Below, piece after piece: positions 15,940 to 23,012 of a DNA stretch of 39,119 nucleotides. A program made the position numbers and the translations under genes. Within the stretch, counting starts at the first letter, position 1; the number at the start of each line of letters is the position of its first letter. The DNA is from Clostridiales bacterium (GTDB taxonomy: Bacteria; Bacillota; Clostridia; Oscillospirales; Oscillospiraceae), in the NCBI GenBank assembly GCA_012523085.1, contig JAAYJC010000178.1, positions 1 to 39,119 on the forward strand, given 5' to 3'. The notes under the pieces are model-generated. The model searched no databases. It was not told where the DNA came from and saw only the letters and a program-made list of their open reading frames with translations.

Positions 15940-15991
15940 GCACGGGCTTAAAATTCGCACATCTGTGAATTTGGGTTCCGGTAAAAGCAGC

Positions 15992-16027
15992 AAAAATCCC
16001 CGCAGCATAATCACTGCAGGGATTTTT
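15992..16027 (-). terminator. Terminator of the tRNA cluster
   Basis: Left arm AAAAATCCCCGCAG and right arm CTGCAGGGATTTTT pair with one mismatch; read on the minus strand it follows tRNA-Lys and is rich in T. It separates the tRNA operon from the xylose promoter. Confidence 0.75.
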
Positions 16028-16037
16028 GTTTGTTTTC

Positions 16038-16113
16038 TGGTGACCCAACGCGGATTCGAACCGCGGACACCTTGCTTAAAAGGCAAGTGCTCTGCCGACT
16101 GAGCTATTGGGTC
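16038..16113 (-). tRNA. tRNA-Lys (TTT)
   Basis: Minus strand: acceptor GACCCAA/TTGGGTC, D-arm GCTC..GAGC, anticodon arm CTTGC-CTTTTAA-GCAAG giving anticodon TTT, T-arm CGCGG-TTCGAAT-CCGCG. CCA is encoded. Last gene of the cluster. Confidence 0.95.
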
Positions 16114-16152
16114 ATATTTCGGTTCGGAAATCCGCCGTTTCCCGAACCGGAA

Positions 16153-16227
16153 TGGCTGGGATGGCAGGGATCGAACCTGCGAATGCCAGAGTCAAAGTCT
16201 GGTGCCTTACCCCTTGGCTACATCCCA
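16153..16227 (-). tRNA. tRNA-Gln (TTG)
   Basis: Minus strand: acceptor TGGGATG/CATCCCA, anticodon arm CCAGA-CTTTGAC-TCTGG giving TTG, T-loop GTTCGATCC. CCA is encoded. Confidence 0.95.
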
Positions 16228-16239
16228 ATGAAGGGTACG

Positions 16240-16317
16240 TGGGGTGGATGATCGGACTTGAACCGACGGCCTCCAGGGCCACAACCTGGCGCTCTAACCA
16301 CCTGAGCTACACCCACC
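16240..16317 (-). tRNA. tRNA-His (GTG)
   Basis: Minus strand: acceptor GTGGGTG/CATCCAC with an extra 5' G facing the discriminator C, as expected for tRNA-His. Anticodon loop TTGTGGC gives GTG. CCA is encoded. Confidence 0.95.
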
Positions 16318-16379
16318 ACATGACCTGATTGCGCTTTTTTGGGCACAAGCCCGAACCATTCTCGCCCATTAAATCGCTA

Positions 16380-16456
16380 TGGCACGCCAGAAGGGACTCG
16401 AACCCCTGGCCTACTGCTTAGAAGGCAGTTGCTCTATCCAGCTGAGCTACTGGCGC
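16380..16456 (-). tRNA. tRNA-Arg (TCT)
   Basis: Minus strand: acceptor GCGCCAG/CTGGCGT (first pair G-U), anticodon arm ACTGC-CTTCTAA-GCAGT giving TCT, T-arm AGGGG-TTCGAGT-CCCTT. CCA is encoded. Confidence 0.94.
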
Positions 16457-16563
16457 ATATGTCCGATTGGTCCGGTCAAAGGCTCTAAAGGTTCAACCGC
16501 ATTACCTGCAAAATGACATCAGGCGATAACCCGCGTCCGATTCGCACACGGCGCTTCCGATAT

Positions 16564-16637
16564 TGGAGCGGGTGATGGGAATCGAACCCACACGACCAGC
16601 TTGGAAGGCTGGGATTCTGCCATTGAACTACACCCGC
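16564..16637 (-). tRNA. tRNA-Gly (TCC)
   Basis: Minus strand: acceptor GCGGGTG/CACCCGC, anticodon arm CCAGC-CTTCCAA-GCTGG giving TCC, T-loop GTTCGATTCC. CCA is encoded. First gene of the cluster. Confidence 0.95.
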
Positions 16638-16654
16638 ACATCAGTCGCCAAAAA

Positions 16655-16684
16655 ATAATAGCATACTTAGGATTGGGTTGTCAA
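16655..16684 (-). promoter_or_regulatory. Promoter of the five-tRNA operon
   Basis: On the minus strand TTGACA (16679-16684) and TATTAT (16655-16660) are 18 bp apart, and TGC directly before the -10 makes an extended -10. It lies 18 bp upstream of tRNA-Gly. All five tRNAs can be served by it, down to the terminator at 15992-16027. Confidence 0.75.
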
Positions 16685-16718
16685 CATCTTTTTGCCTCAT
16701 TGCGCGACATTGGCGGGT

Positions 16719-17792
16719 CTAAGGTATTTCCTTTTCGCAGAAAAGGCATTGTCTGCCTCCTTGTACATTTCTTGTCAGGTTCGGGAGGTAATGCTCGGTC
16801 TGTGTGATGCAGCGCTCGTTTTTGCAGATCGCCCCCTTTCCGATATCATAAGATGGAGGCGTATATCTGGCCCGAGAGCACATCGTCAGCAGCAGCGCCA
16901 TTCGGATATACATGCCGTACCTTGCCTGTTCAAAGTATACGGCACGCGGGTCCGTGTCCACATCGAGGGCAATTTCGTCGACCCGCGGCAGCGGATGCAT
17001 AACCAGCAGATCCTTTTTCGCCCTGTCGAGTTTGCGTTTCGTCAACACATAAACGCTCTTGTTGCGCTCGTATTCCAGCGGATCGGTGAACCGCTCCTTC
17101 TGGATGCGCGTCATATATAAAATATCCAGCAGCGGAAGGCTTGCTTCCAGACCGGTGACCTCAATGTATTTTTGCTTGTTCTCTTTTAAATGCCTTAAAA
17201 TATAGTCCGGCGCGGCGAGATCCCGCGGTGAAATCAAATAAAAGCTGATGTTCGGAAACTTGGACAGTGCCATGATCAGCGAATGTACGGTACGCCCGTT
17301 TTTCAGATCGCCGCACAGCCCGACGTTCAGCCCCCCGATTTTGCCGCGCTTTTGGCAGATCGTGGTCAGGTCGGTCAGCGTCTGCGTGGGATGCATGTGA
17401 CCGCCGTCACCGGCATTAATCACGGGTATCTCGGAATATAAAGAAGCCGCCAATGCCGAACCTTCCCATGGGGTTCTCATCACAATGGCGTCGGCGTAAG
17501 CGGAACATATTTTCACCGTATCCATCAGAGTTTCGCCTTTTGAAACGGAAGACGCGCCCGGATCGGAAAACCCAAATACGCTGCCCCCCAAGCGCATCAT
17601 CGCAGTTTGAAACGAAAAGCTTGTCCGGGTGCTGGGTTCATAAAACAGCGACGCCATCACCTTCCCCTTGCACGAATCGGCAAATTCCAGTGGGTTATCA
17701 ATGATGTCTCTGCAAAGGGTATAAAGCTCATCCCACTGTTTTGACGTAATCGCCTCGACGCTGATCAGGTGCCTGAGGTCTGTCACAAACAT
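16719..17792 (-). CDS. pyrB: Aspartate carbamoyltransferase with a C-terminal PyrI-like zinc tail
   Basis: A protein of about 357 residues catalysing carbamoyl phosphate + aspartate to carbamoyl aspartate in pyrimidine synthesis. The carbamoyl-phosphate loop YEPSTRTSFSF lies near residues 51-61; PVINAGDGGHMHPTQTLTDL and HPLPRVDEI are the other family signatures. After the usual end of PyrB (YGMYIRMALLLTM) there are about 45 extra residues with four cysteines, C323, C328, C349 and C352 (CX4C-X20-CX2C), the same pattern as the zinc site of the E. coli regulatory chain PyrI. The allosteric nucleotide-binding domain of PyrI is absent. Start: ATG at 17792 has GAGG only two bases away, so a GTG nine bases further in is an alternative. 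It stands alone behind its own promoter. Confidence 0.93.
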   Translation of the reverse strand: MFVTDLRHLISVEAITSKQWDELYTLCRDIIDNPLEFADSCKGKVMASLFYEPSTRTSFSFQTAMMRLGGSVFGFSDPGASSVSKGETLMDTVKICSAYADAIVMRTPWEGSALAASLYSEIPVINAGDGGHMHPTQTLTDLTTICQKRGKIGGLNVGLCGDLKNGRTVHSLIMALSKFPNISFYLISPRDLAAPDYILRHLKENKQKYIEVTGLEASLPLLDILYMTRIQKERFTDPLEYERNKSVYVLTKRKLDRAKKDLLVMHPLPRVDEIALDVDTDPRAVYFEQARYGMYIRMALLLTMCSRARYTPPSYDIGKGAICKNERCITQTEHYLPNLTRNVQGGRQCLFCEKEIP

Positions 17793-17834
17793 CACCTCGT
17801 GTTTCGTTTCGGGGTCTGAGTACCTGCTTGAGGT

Positions 17835-17862
17835 ATTATATCATATTTCATCGGTATCGCAA
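17835..17862 (-). promoter_or_regulatory. Promoter of pyrB
   Basis: Minus-strand TTGCGA (17857-17862) and TATAAT (17835-17840), spacer 16 bp. The transcript leader is short, about 35 nt; I see no PyrR-type attenuator structure in it. Confidence 0.6.
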
Positions 17863-17987
17863 GATTTATTGATTATTCCGGCGAAAATGATACGAAGTGT
17901 ATTTTAGTATATCCCTTTCATCTTTTGCCCTATGCCGGTATTTCCGCCTAAAAGACCATAAAAAGACAAGGTTTTCGCTTTTAGTGA

Positions 17988-18016
17988 TTGCCAAAGTCGG
18001 CGCAGAGTCTTATACT
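17988..18016 (+). promoter_or_regulatory. Promoter upstream of the DivIVA-like gene
   Basis: TTGCCA (17988-17993) and TATACT (18011-18016) with a 17-bp spacer. It would drive a 150-nt leader that holds a possible 35-codon reading frame before the DivIVA-like gene. Confidence 0.5.
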
Positions 18017-18026
18017 AGAGAGGTAT

Positions 18027-18134
18027 ATGTTGTGTATCATCGCATCAAACTTATCGCCATTGCCCGCAGATGAACGGCTTTTTACCGTAAAGCTTGCACA
18101 GAGCAAGGTGGATTCATACACATTCAGGGCATGA
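18027..18134 (+). CDS. Possible small ORF, 35 aa
   Basis: An ATG at 18027 preceded by AGAGAGG opens a 35-codon frame (MLCIIASNLSPLPADERLFT to the C-terminal VDSYTFRA) that ends 36 bp before the DivIVA-like gene. It sits immediately downstream of a good promoter. I recognise no family; it may be a leader peptide, a remnant, or chance. Confidence 0.3.
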   Translation: MLCIIASNLSPLPADERLFTVKLAQSKVDSYTFRA

Positions 18135-18170
18135 TACGATATATACTTATTATTGAAAGGTGGACATGTG

Positions 18171-18842
18171 ATGGGTGCGGATAACAAGCTTCGCGGCAGT
18201 CTTTTTGGAGGATTCAACCGTAAGGATGTCGTCAGTTATATAGAAAAAAATGCACAAATGTCCAACGAATATAAAGCAAGCAGCGAAAAATGGGAAGCCA
18301 AATGCGTTGATCTGGAAATGAGGCTTCAGGAGGCTCTTGCCGCCAATGCCTCGGCAGTCTCGGCCAAAAACCGGGCTGACGAGGAACTCGCGGGTCTTCA
18401 GGCGCATATCACCGAACTGGAAAATGAGATTACCGAACTCAAGGCTTTAGATAGGCTCAGGTCGGAGGAGCTTGACGCTCTGAAAAGCCGCCTGTCCGAA
18501 TACGAAGAAACGATCGGATTGTACGAAAGGTCAAAGGAGCGCATCGCTTTGCTGGAGCTCAACGCGTCCAGGCGCGCCGTCAATATCGAAAAAGCCGCCG
18601 AGGAAAAGGCTGCCGATCTGACTAAACGCTGCTATGATCTGATTGACGCGTTAAAGTCGGAATATGAGAATATCTGCATGGATACGGAATCGACGGCGGC
18701 GCACATCAAGGGGGAAATGGATAAACTCGGCGCTCGTCTGATGAATCTGTCCGAGCTGCTAAACAGCAAAGTCGATACGCTTTCCCAGCTTGACAGCATA
18801 GTCAATCACAGTTTGGAGGATCCGATGCTTGAACGCTTTTAG
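18171..18842 (+). CDS. DivIVA-like coiled-coil protein
   Basis: A 223-residue protein whose N-terminal LFGGFNRKDVVSYIEK resembles the membrane-binding start of DivIVA/GpsB proteins (F...DV..Y). Residues of roughly 25-190 are a long Glu/Leu/Ala-rich coiled coil (AHITELENEITELKALDRLR and similar). No membrane segment or catalytic motif is visible. DivIVA proteins mark poles and septa; a similar scaffolding role is inferred only from the architecture. The start is the ATG at 18171 behind AAAGGTGG. The 3' end overlaps the start of the fumarase beta-type gene by 14 bp, so the two are translationally coupled. Confidence 0.7.
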   Translation: MGADNKLRGSLFGGFNRKDVVSYIEKNAQMSNEYKASSEKWEAKCVDLEMRLQEALAANASAVSAKNRADEELAGLQAHITELENEITELKALDRLRSEELDALKSRLSEYEETIGLYERSKERIALLELNASRRAVNIEKAAEEKAADLTKRCYDLIDALKSEYENICMDTESTAAHIKGEMDKLGARLMNLSELLNSKVDTLSQLDSIVNHSLEDPMLERF

Positions 18843-19371
18843 CCTGCATACAGATAATTTAAAAAACACGCTTCAGCCGCTGTGCGCGGGCGACCGCGTT
18901 CTTTTAAGCGGCACCGTATTCACCGCGCGCGACGCGGCCCATAAACGCCTGTTTGAAATTTTAGACAGCGGTTTTACACCGCCGTTTGACATACAGAACT
19001 GCGTCATCTACTATGCCGGTCCGACTCCGGCAAAAAACGGGATGCCCATCGGTTCCTGCGGTCCCACGACATCCTCAAGAATGGACGCTTTTTCTCCCCG
19101 TCTGCTGCGGCTGGGCATGTGCGCAATGATCGGAAAAGGCGATCTTTCCGAACCCGTTGTTCAGGCGATAAAAGAAAACCGCGCCGTTTATTTTTGTGCC
19201 GTAGGCGGCGCCGGCGCACTGCTCGCCAAGCACATCACCGCGGCTCGGGAAATCGCCTTTCCTGAGCTCGGTTGCGAATCGATAAAGCGCATGACCGTTT
19301 CCGATCTCCCTCTTTTTGTCGGCACGGACAGCCGCGGCAACAGTATCTTTGACCGGCATGAAACGAGGTAG
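18829..19371 (+). CDS. Fe-S hydro-lyase beta subunit (class I fumarase/tartrate dehydratase beta type), alone
   Basis: A 180-residue protein matching the C-terminal (beta) half of class I fumarases and tartrate dehydratases. Signatures are GDRVLLSGTVFTARDAAHKR near the N-terminus, YYAGPTPAKNGMPIGSCGPTTSSRMD in the centre and CAVGGAGALLAKHI. In this class the alpha subunit carries the 4Fe-4S cluster, and the beta subunit completes the active site. No alpha subunit gene is present in this window, whereas the two are normally adjacent. The start is TTG at 18829 with GGAGG nine bases upstream, lying inside the end of the DivIVA-like gene. The alpha partner may be encoded elsewhere. Confidence 0.88.
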   Translation: MNAFSLHTDNLKNTLQPLCAGDRVLLSGTVFTARDAAHKRLFEILDSGFTPPFDIQNCVIYYAGPTPAKNGMPIGSCGPTTSSRMDAFSPRLLRLGMCAMIGKGDLSEPVVQAIKENRAVYFCAVGGAGALLAKHITAAREIAFPELGCESIKRMTVSDLPLFVGTDSRGNSIFDRHETR

Positions 19372-19378
19372 CTATGAT

Positions 19379-20134
19379 ATGACAGATGAAATCATCAAAA
19401 GAAGAAGCTTTTCAAGCTTTATCGACGAACCGCTGGACGAGCGGCTCATAGAGGATCTTGTCGATTTTATTTCCGGCCTTACCCCGCCTGTCCAGGACAT
19501 AGACTGGAATTTTGACACGCTCCCTTATCTTGACCTCATACGTATCAGCAGAAACGAACCGGGCGTCAAAGCACCGCATTACCTCGTGCTCAGGGCTGAG
19601 CGGAAAAACTTCAGCCTTCAAAACTCGGGCTATATCGGCGAGATGGCCGCTCTTTACCTGACGCGCCTCGGTATTGCGACCAGATGGCAGGGCAGCGTCA
19701 CCGTCTCCGCAATGGATGATTTTCCCGACAGCCTCCCCTTTGTCTCAGCCATCGCTTTCGGAAGATCGGATGAGCCGTTTCGTGCCTCTACAGCCGAAGC
19801 TGACAGGCTGCCGATGAAAAAGATAGCCTTCGGGAAATACGAACGCTTTATCCCCATGCTTGAAGCGGCAAGGCTCGCCCCGTCCGCGTTCAATCTGCAG
19901 CCCTGCGCCTATGTTGCAGACGATCGGGGCCGGCTGCATTGTTATCGAAAAAAACCGTTTTTAAATAACCCCAGAACCTCCTATATCCAGTGCCTCGACA
20001 GCGGTGCGGCTCTCGCCCATCTGGAAATCGCCGCAAAGGAAATGGAACTGAGCCCCTCACTGATCAGGCTGACGCCGGAGCCCGCCTTTAAAAACCTGAT
20101 CTATCAGGCGACACTCAAATTTGAGGACCGGTAA
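19379..20134 (+). CDS. Nitroreductase-fold protein
   Basis: A 251-residue protein of the nitroreductase superfamily. The N-terminus IIKRRSFSSFIDEPLDERLI is the FMN phosphate-binding region, SGYIGEMAALYLTRLGIATRW is the conserved dimer helix, and MLEAARLAPSAFNLQPC carries the second S.xNxQP motif. The order of motifs (SAFNLQP in the second half) fits the tandem-like TM/nitroreductase subgroup found in clostridia. FMN is the expected cofactor; the substrate is unknown. The ATG at 19379 follows GAGG at 19365; an upstream ATG at 19358 overlaps the fumarase-type gene. It closes the three-gene unit, with a strong terminator after it. Confidence 0.82.
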   Translation: MTDEIIKRRSFSSFIDEPLDERLIEDLVDFISGLTPPVQDIDWNFDTLPYLDLIRISRNEPGVKAPHYLVLRAERKNFSLQNSGYIGEMAALYLTRLGIATRWQGSVTVSAMDDFPDSLPFVSAIAFGRSDEPFRASTAEADRLPMKKIAFGKYERFIPMLEAARLAPSAFNLQPCAYVADDRGRLHCYRKKPFLNNPRTSYIQCLDSGAALAHLEIAAKEMELSPSLIRLTPEPAFKNLIYQATLKFEDR

Positions 20135-20143
20135 ATCAATCGG

Positions 20144-20191
20144 AAAAAAGGTGAATCTTTTTGCCTCAGGCTAAGAAGATTCACCTTTTTT
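20144..20191 (+). terminator. Strong rho-independent terminator
   Basis: A 16-bp perfect inverted repeat (20144-20159 and 20176-20191) whose right arm ends in TTTTTT. It can also terminate from the other strand. Confidence 0.9.
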
Positions 20192-20247
20192 GTTCGCCCT
20201 CTCTTGCGTTTTCAAGCAAGAATATTTGTCTTTTGATTGATTTCCAG

Positions 20248-20276
20248 ACATATTTCACGGCTTATCCCCATATGAT
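20248..20276 (+). promoter_or_regulatory. Sigma-E-like promoter of spoIVA
   Basis: ACATATT (20248-20254) and CATATGAT (20269-20276) with a 14-bp spacer resemble the sporulation sigma-E consensus (about KMATATT, 14-15 bp, CATACAHT). spoIVA of Bacillus subtilis is known to be transcribed by sigma-E. Confidence 0.55.
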
Positions 20277-20309
20277 GTAGCAACCTATAAACGCAAGGAG
20301 GACTACGGC

Positions 20310-21788
20310 GTGCAGGAACGTAAAATTTATGAGGATATTGCTCTCCGCACCAATGGAGATATTTACATCGGGGTCGTCGGACCGGTGAGGACAGGAAAAT
20401 CCACTTTCATCAAGCGCTTTATGGAAACTCTGGTCATTCCGAATATTGAAAATGTATACATGCGAGAAAGAGCGAAAGACGAGCTTCCACAGAGCGGTTC
20501 CGGACGTACCGTTATGACGTCTGAACCGAAATTCGTTCCGGAAGATGCCGTCTCAATAAAAACGGAAGGCGGCGCCGAGTTTTCCGTCAGGCTCATCGAT
20601 TGTGTCGGCTATATGATTGACGGGGCCATCGGCCAAGATGAAGACGGCATGCCGCGAATGGTTACAACGCCGTGGTTTGATTATGAAGTGCCCATGGCGG
20701 AAGCCGCGGAAACCGGAACCCGCAAGGTAATCGCCGAGCACTCCACCATAGGCATCGTCATGACGACCGACGGCTCCATAACGGAGATCCCCCGTTCAGC
20801 TTATGTGGAGGCCGAGGAGCGCGTAGTCCGGGAGCTTAAGGAAATCGGCAAACCTTTTATTGTTTTACTCAATTCAACCGAACCGTTTTCGGCAAATGCG
20901 CAGAATCTGAAAACGCAGCTCGCGGAGAAATATGATGTCTCCTGTGTCGCCGTAAACTGCCTCGAGCTCGGGGATAATGACATTACCGGAATCATAAAAT
21001 CCGTGCTCTACGAGTTCCCGCTCGGCGAGCTTGGCATTTATCTTCCCGCCTGGATGGATGCTCTCCCGATGGATCATCCTGTCAAGGCTGCGCTGTTAGC
21101 GTCAATCCGAGAAAGCTGCGGGCAGATGTATAGAATCCGTGATGTCGAACCGGCCGTCGCCGTAATCGGGAACAGCGAAAACATCAGTTATGCGGGCGTT
21201 CGGGATGTCAATCCCGGAACGGGTACCGTGGCCGCAATCGTTGAGCTGCCGCGCGAGCTTTTCTATCAGACCTTAAGCGAGCGCTCCGGCTTTGAGGTAA
21301 CCGATGACGGCGACCTTCTTTCTTTGCTGACCGATATGTCTGGCATCAAAGGCGAATATGACAGGGTAAAGCTTGCGCTCAACGATGTAAGGGAAAAAGG
21401 GTACGGCATTGTCTATCCGTCCCGCGAGGAACTGCGGCTAGAGGAACCGGAAATCGTCAGACACTCGGGCCGTTACGGCGTGCGTTTAAAAGCCAGCGCG
21501 CCCTCCATCCATATGATCATGGCCAATGTTGAAACGGAGGTATCGCCTGTTGTCGGCGGTGAACGGCAGTCGGAGGATATCATCAGTTATCTGCTTCAGG
21601 AGTTTGAGGGAAACACGGGCAAAATCTGGGATTCCAATATCTTCGGAAAATCATTGTATGACATTGCCGGCGAGGGCTTGCAGAATAAAATCAGAAAGAT
21701 GTCCGAGGATGCGCAGGGCAAGATTCAGGAAACGCTGCAGCGAATTGTAAACGAAGGCAGCGGCGGCCTTATCTGTATTATCTTATAA
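20310..21788 (+). CDS. spoIVA: Stage IV sporulation protein A (spore coat ATPase)
   Basis: A 492-residue ATPase that polymerises on the outer forespore membrane and anchors the coat basement layer. The N-terminal IYIGVVGPVRTGKSTFIKRF holds the Walker A motif (GPVRTGKS, 24-31); VRLIDCVGYMIDGAIGQDEDG and TPWFDYEVPMAEAAETGTRK are nearly invariant in SpoIVA; FIVLLNSTEP is a later nucleotide-site segment, and the protein ends in the typical GGLICIIL. Length equals the family norm. The start is GTG at 20310 with AAGGAGG upstream. The gene is monocistronic, with a sigma-E-like promoter and a hairpin behind it. It marks the organism as an endospore former. Confidence 0.97.
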   Translation: MQERKIYEDIALRTNGDIYIGVVGPVRTGKSTFIKRFMETLVIPNIENVYMRERAKDELPQSGSGRTVMTSEPKFVPEDAVSIKTEGGAEFSVRLIDCVGYMIDGAIGQDEDGMPRMVTTPWFDYEVPMAEAAETGTRKVIAEHSTIGIVMTTDGSITEIPRSAYVEAEERVVRELKEIGKPFIVLLNSTEPFSANAQNLKTQLAEKYDVSCVAVNCLELGDNDITGIIKSVLYEFPLGELGIYLPAWMDALPMDHPVKAALLASIRESCGQMYRIRDVEPAVAVIGNSENISYAGVRDVNPGTGTVAAIVELPRELFYQTLSERSGFEVTDDGDLLSLLTDMSGIKGEYDRVKLALNDVREKGYGIVYPSREELRLEEPEIVRHSGRYGVRLKASAPSIHMIMANVETEVSPVVGGERQSEDIISYLLQEFEGNTGKIWDSNIFGKSLYDIAGEGLQNKIRKMSEDAQGKIQETLQRIVNEGSGGLICIIL

Positions 21789-21856
21789 ATTATACGGAAT
21801 ACTGTTTATATTTAATAATGATAGTATAAGCCGCGATAGGCCGCTCCGCCAAATAA

Positions 21857-21889
21857 GGGACGAAATTTCATTAACGGAAATTTCGTCCC
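21857..21889 (+). terminator. Hairpin after spoIVA
   Basis: 12-bp perfect inverted repeat GGGACGAAATTT/AAATTTCGTCCC with a 9-nt loop, followed by CCGGTCTTTC rather than a pure T-run. Probable terminator. The following 21890-22032 holds nothing else I can identify. Confidence 0.6.
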
Positions 21890-22033
21890 CCGGTCTTTCA
21901 CTTATCTTTGCCGCAGTCAGTCTCCTGTTTTAAACGAAAACCTCAGTCATAAAACGGCCCGATCTTACTGCTTTCAAAAAGCCGGGACTGTTTTCACAGG
22001 TAATGGCTCAAATCGCAATCGCCCGGCTGAAAT

Positions 22034-22072
22034 AAAAACTATGTGCCGCCTGGCATAGCCGGCGGCACATAG
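22034..22072 (-). terminator. Terminator of the CUT1 permease pair
   Basis: CTATGTGCCGCC/GGCGGCACATAG (22039-22050 and 22061-22072); on the minus strand a T-run follows at 22034-22038. Confidence 0.8.
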
Positions 22073-22087
22073 AATTTCATTTTTATG

Positions 22088-22993
22088 TCAGCCCTTGATG
22101 GAGCCGATCATAACACCCTTAACGAAATACTTTTGAATGAACGGGTAGATGCAAAGGATTGGCAGCGTTGCAAAAATTATGGTGGAGTATTCAACCAGCT
22201 TTTTGGCATTACCCTCGTCACCCAGAATAGTATTGATGTCGCCTTCCATTCCCGGAGGTGATGTAGCGGCAATCAGAATCTCCCTAAGGACAATCTGGAG
22301 CGGGAATAAATTTCTGTCCGTCAGATAAATGGCGGCAGTCAGGTATTCGTTCCATTTACCAACCGAGTAGAACAAAGCGATAACGGCTATCGTCGCCTTT
22401 GTCAGCGGCAAGATGATTTTGAGTAAAATCGTGATATGACCCGCGCCGTCCAGCTGAGCCGATTCCTCAAGACTTTCGGGCAGCGACAGGAATGCCGTTC
22501 GTATGATGATGATGTTGAACACGGATATGACACCCATGACAATCATAACCCATCTGGTGTTGTTTATCCCAAGCGTTTTGTTCACCATATATGTCGGAAT
22601 CAGACCGCCGTTAAAGAACATGGTAAAGGTGAGAATTAAAATCAGGTACTTCATCCAGATCGCTTTTCTTCTGGACATACAGTATGCGGCCAAAGAACCG
22701 AGCATAACGCTGCAAAAGCAGCCTACGGCAACATAGTAGATCGTGTTGGCATAACCTCTGATCAGAGAGTTATTTTTCACGACGATGTAATAACCACCGA
22801 GCGTCAGCGGATGATCTGCATCGTAAAGCGGCCACAGCAGAATCCCGGTATGCTGAACCAGAAGCGTGGGGCTGCTGAAAGATGCCATCAAAACGTGCCA
22901 AAGAGGTGCAAGACATATCAAGGCAAGGAGCGACAGTAGTATGTAGTTTATAACCTTGAATACGATTCTTGAAGGTGTATCTTTGATTTTCAT
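22088..22993 (-). CDS. Carbohydrate ABC transporter permease, MalG/LplC type
   Basis: A 301-residue inner membrane protein with six predicted helices, of the CUT1 sugar transporter family close to LplC/YtcP. The cytoplasmic EAA loop reads SLEESAQLDGAGHITILLKI ahead of ILPLTKATIAVI. The C-terminus YPFIQKYFVKGVMIGSIKG is typical. The start at ATG 22993 is nine bases from GGAGG; a GTG at 22999 would be only three bases away. It is the second gene of a pair; a terminator follows directly, so no solute-binding protein or ATPase is co-transcribed. CUT1 systems often share an ATPase encoded elsewhere. Confidence 0.92.
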   Translation of the reverse strand: MKIKDTPSRIVFKVINYILLSLLALICLAPLWHVLMASFSSPTLLVQHTGILLWPLYDADHPLTLGGYYIVVKNNSLIRGYANTIYYVAVGCFCSVMLGSLAAYCMSRRKAIWMKYLILILTFTMFFNGGLIPTYMVNKTLGINNTRWVMIVMGVISVFNIIIIRTAFLSLPESLEESAQLDGAGHITILLKIILPLTKATIAVIALFYSVGKWNEYLTAAIYLTDRNLFPLQIVLREILIAATSPPGMEGDINTILGDEGNAKKLVEYSTIIFATLPILCIYPFIQKYFVKGVMIGSIKG

Positions 22994-23012
22994 TTTCACT
23001 ATCCTCCTTTCC

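Noticed and set aside
16030-16328. Open frames over the tRNA cluster with the wording [12 protein letters not shown] and [10 protein letters not shown]
   Set aside because: These are the usual false translations of antisense tRNA sequence, not genes.
17796-17834. PyrR or attenuator control of pyrB
   Set aside because: The leader is too short and shows no terminator/antiterminator stems.
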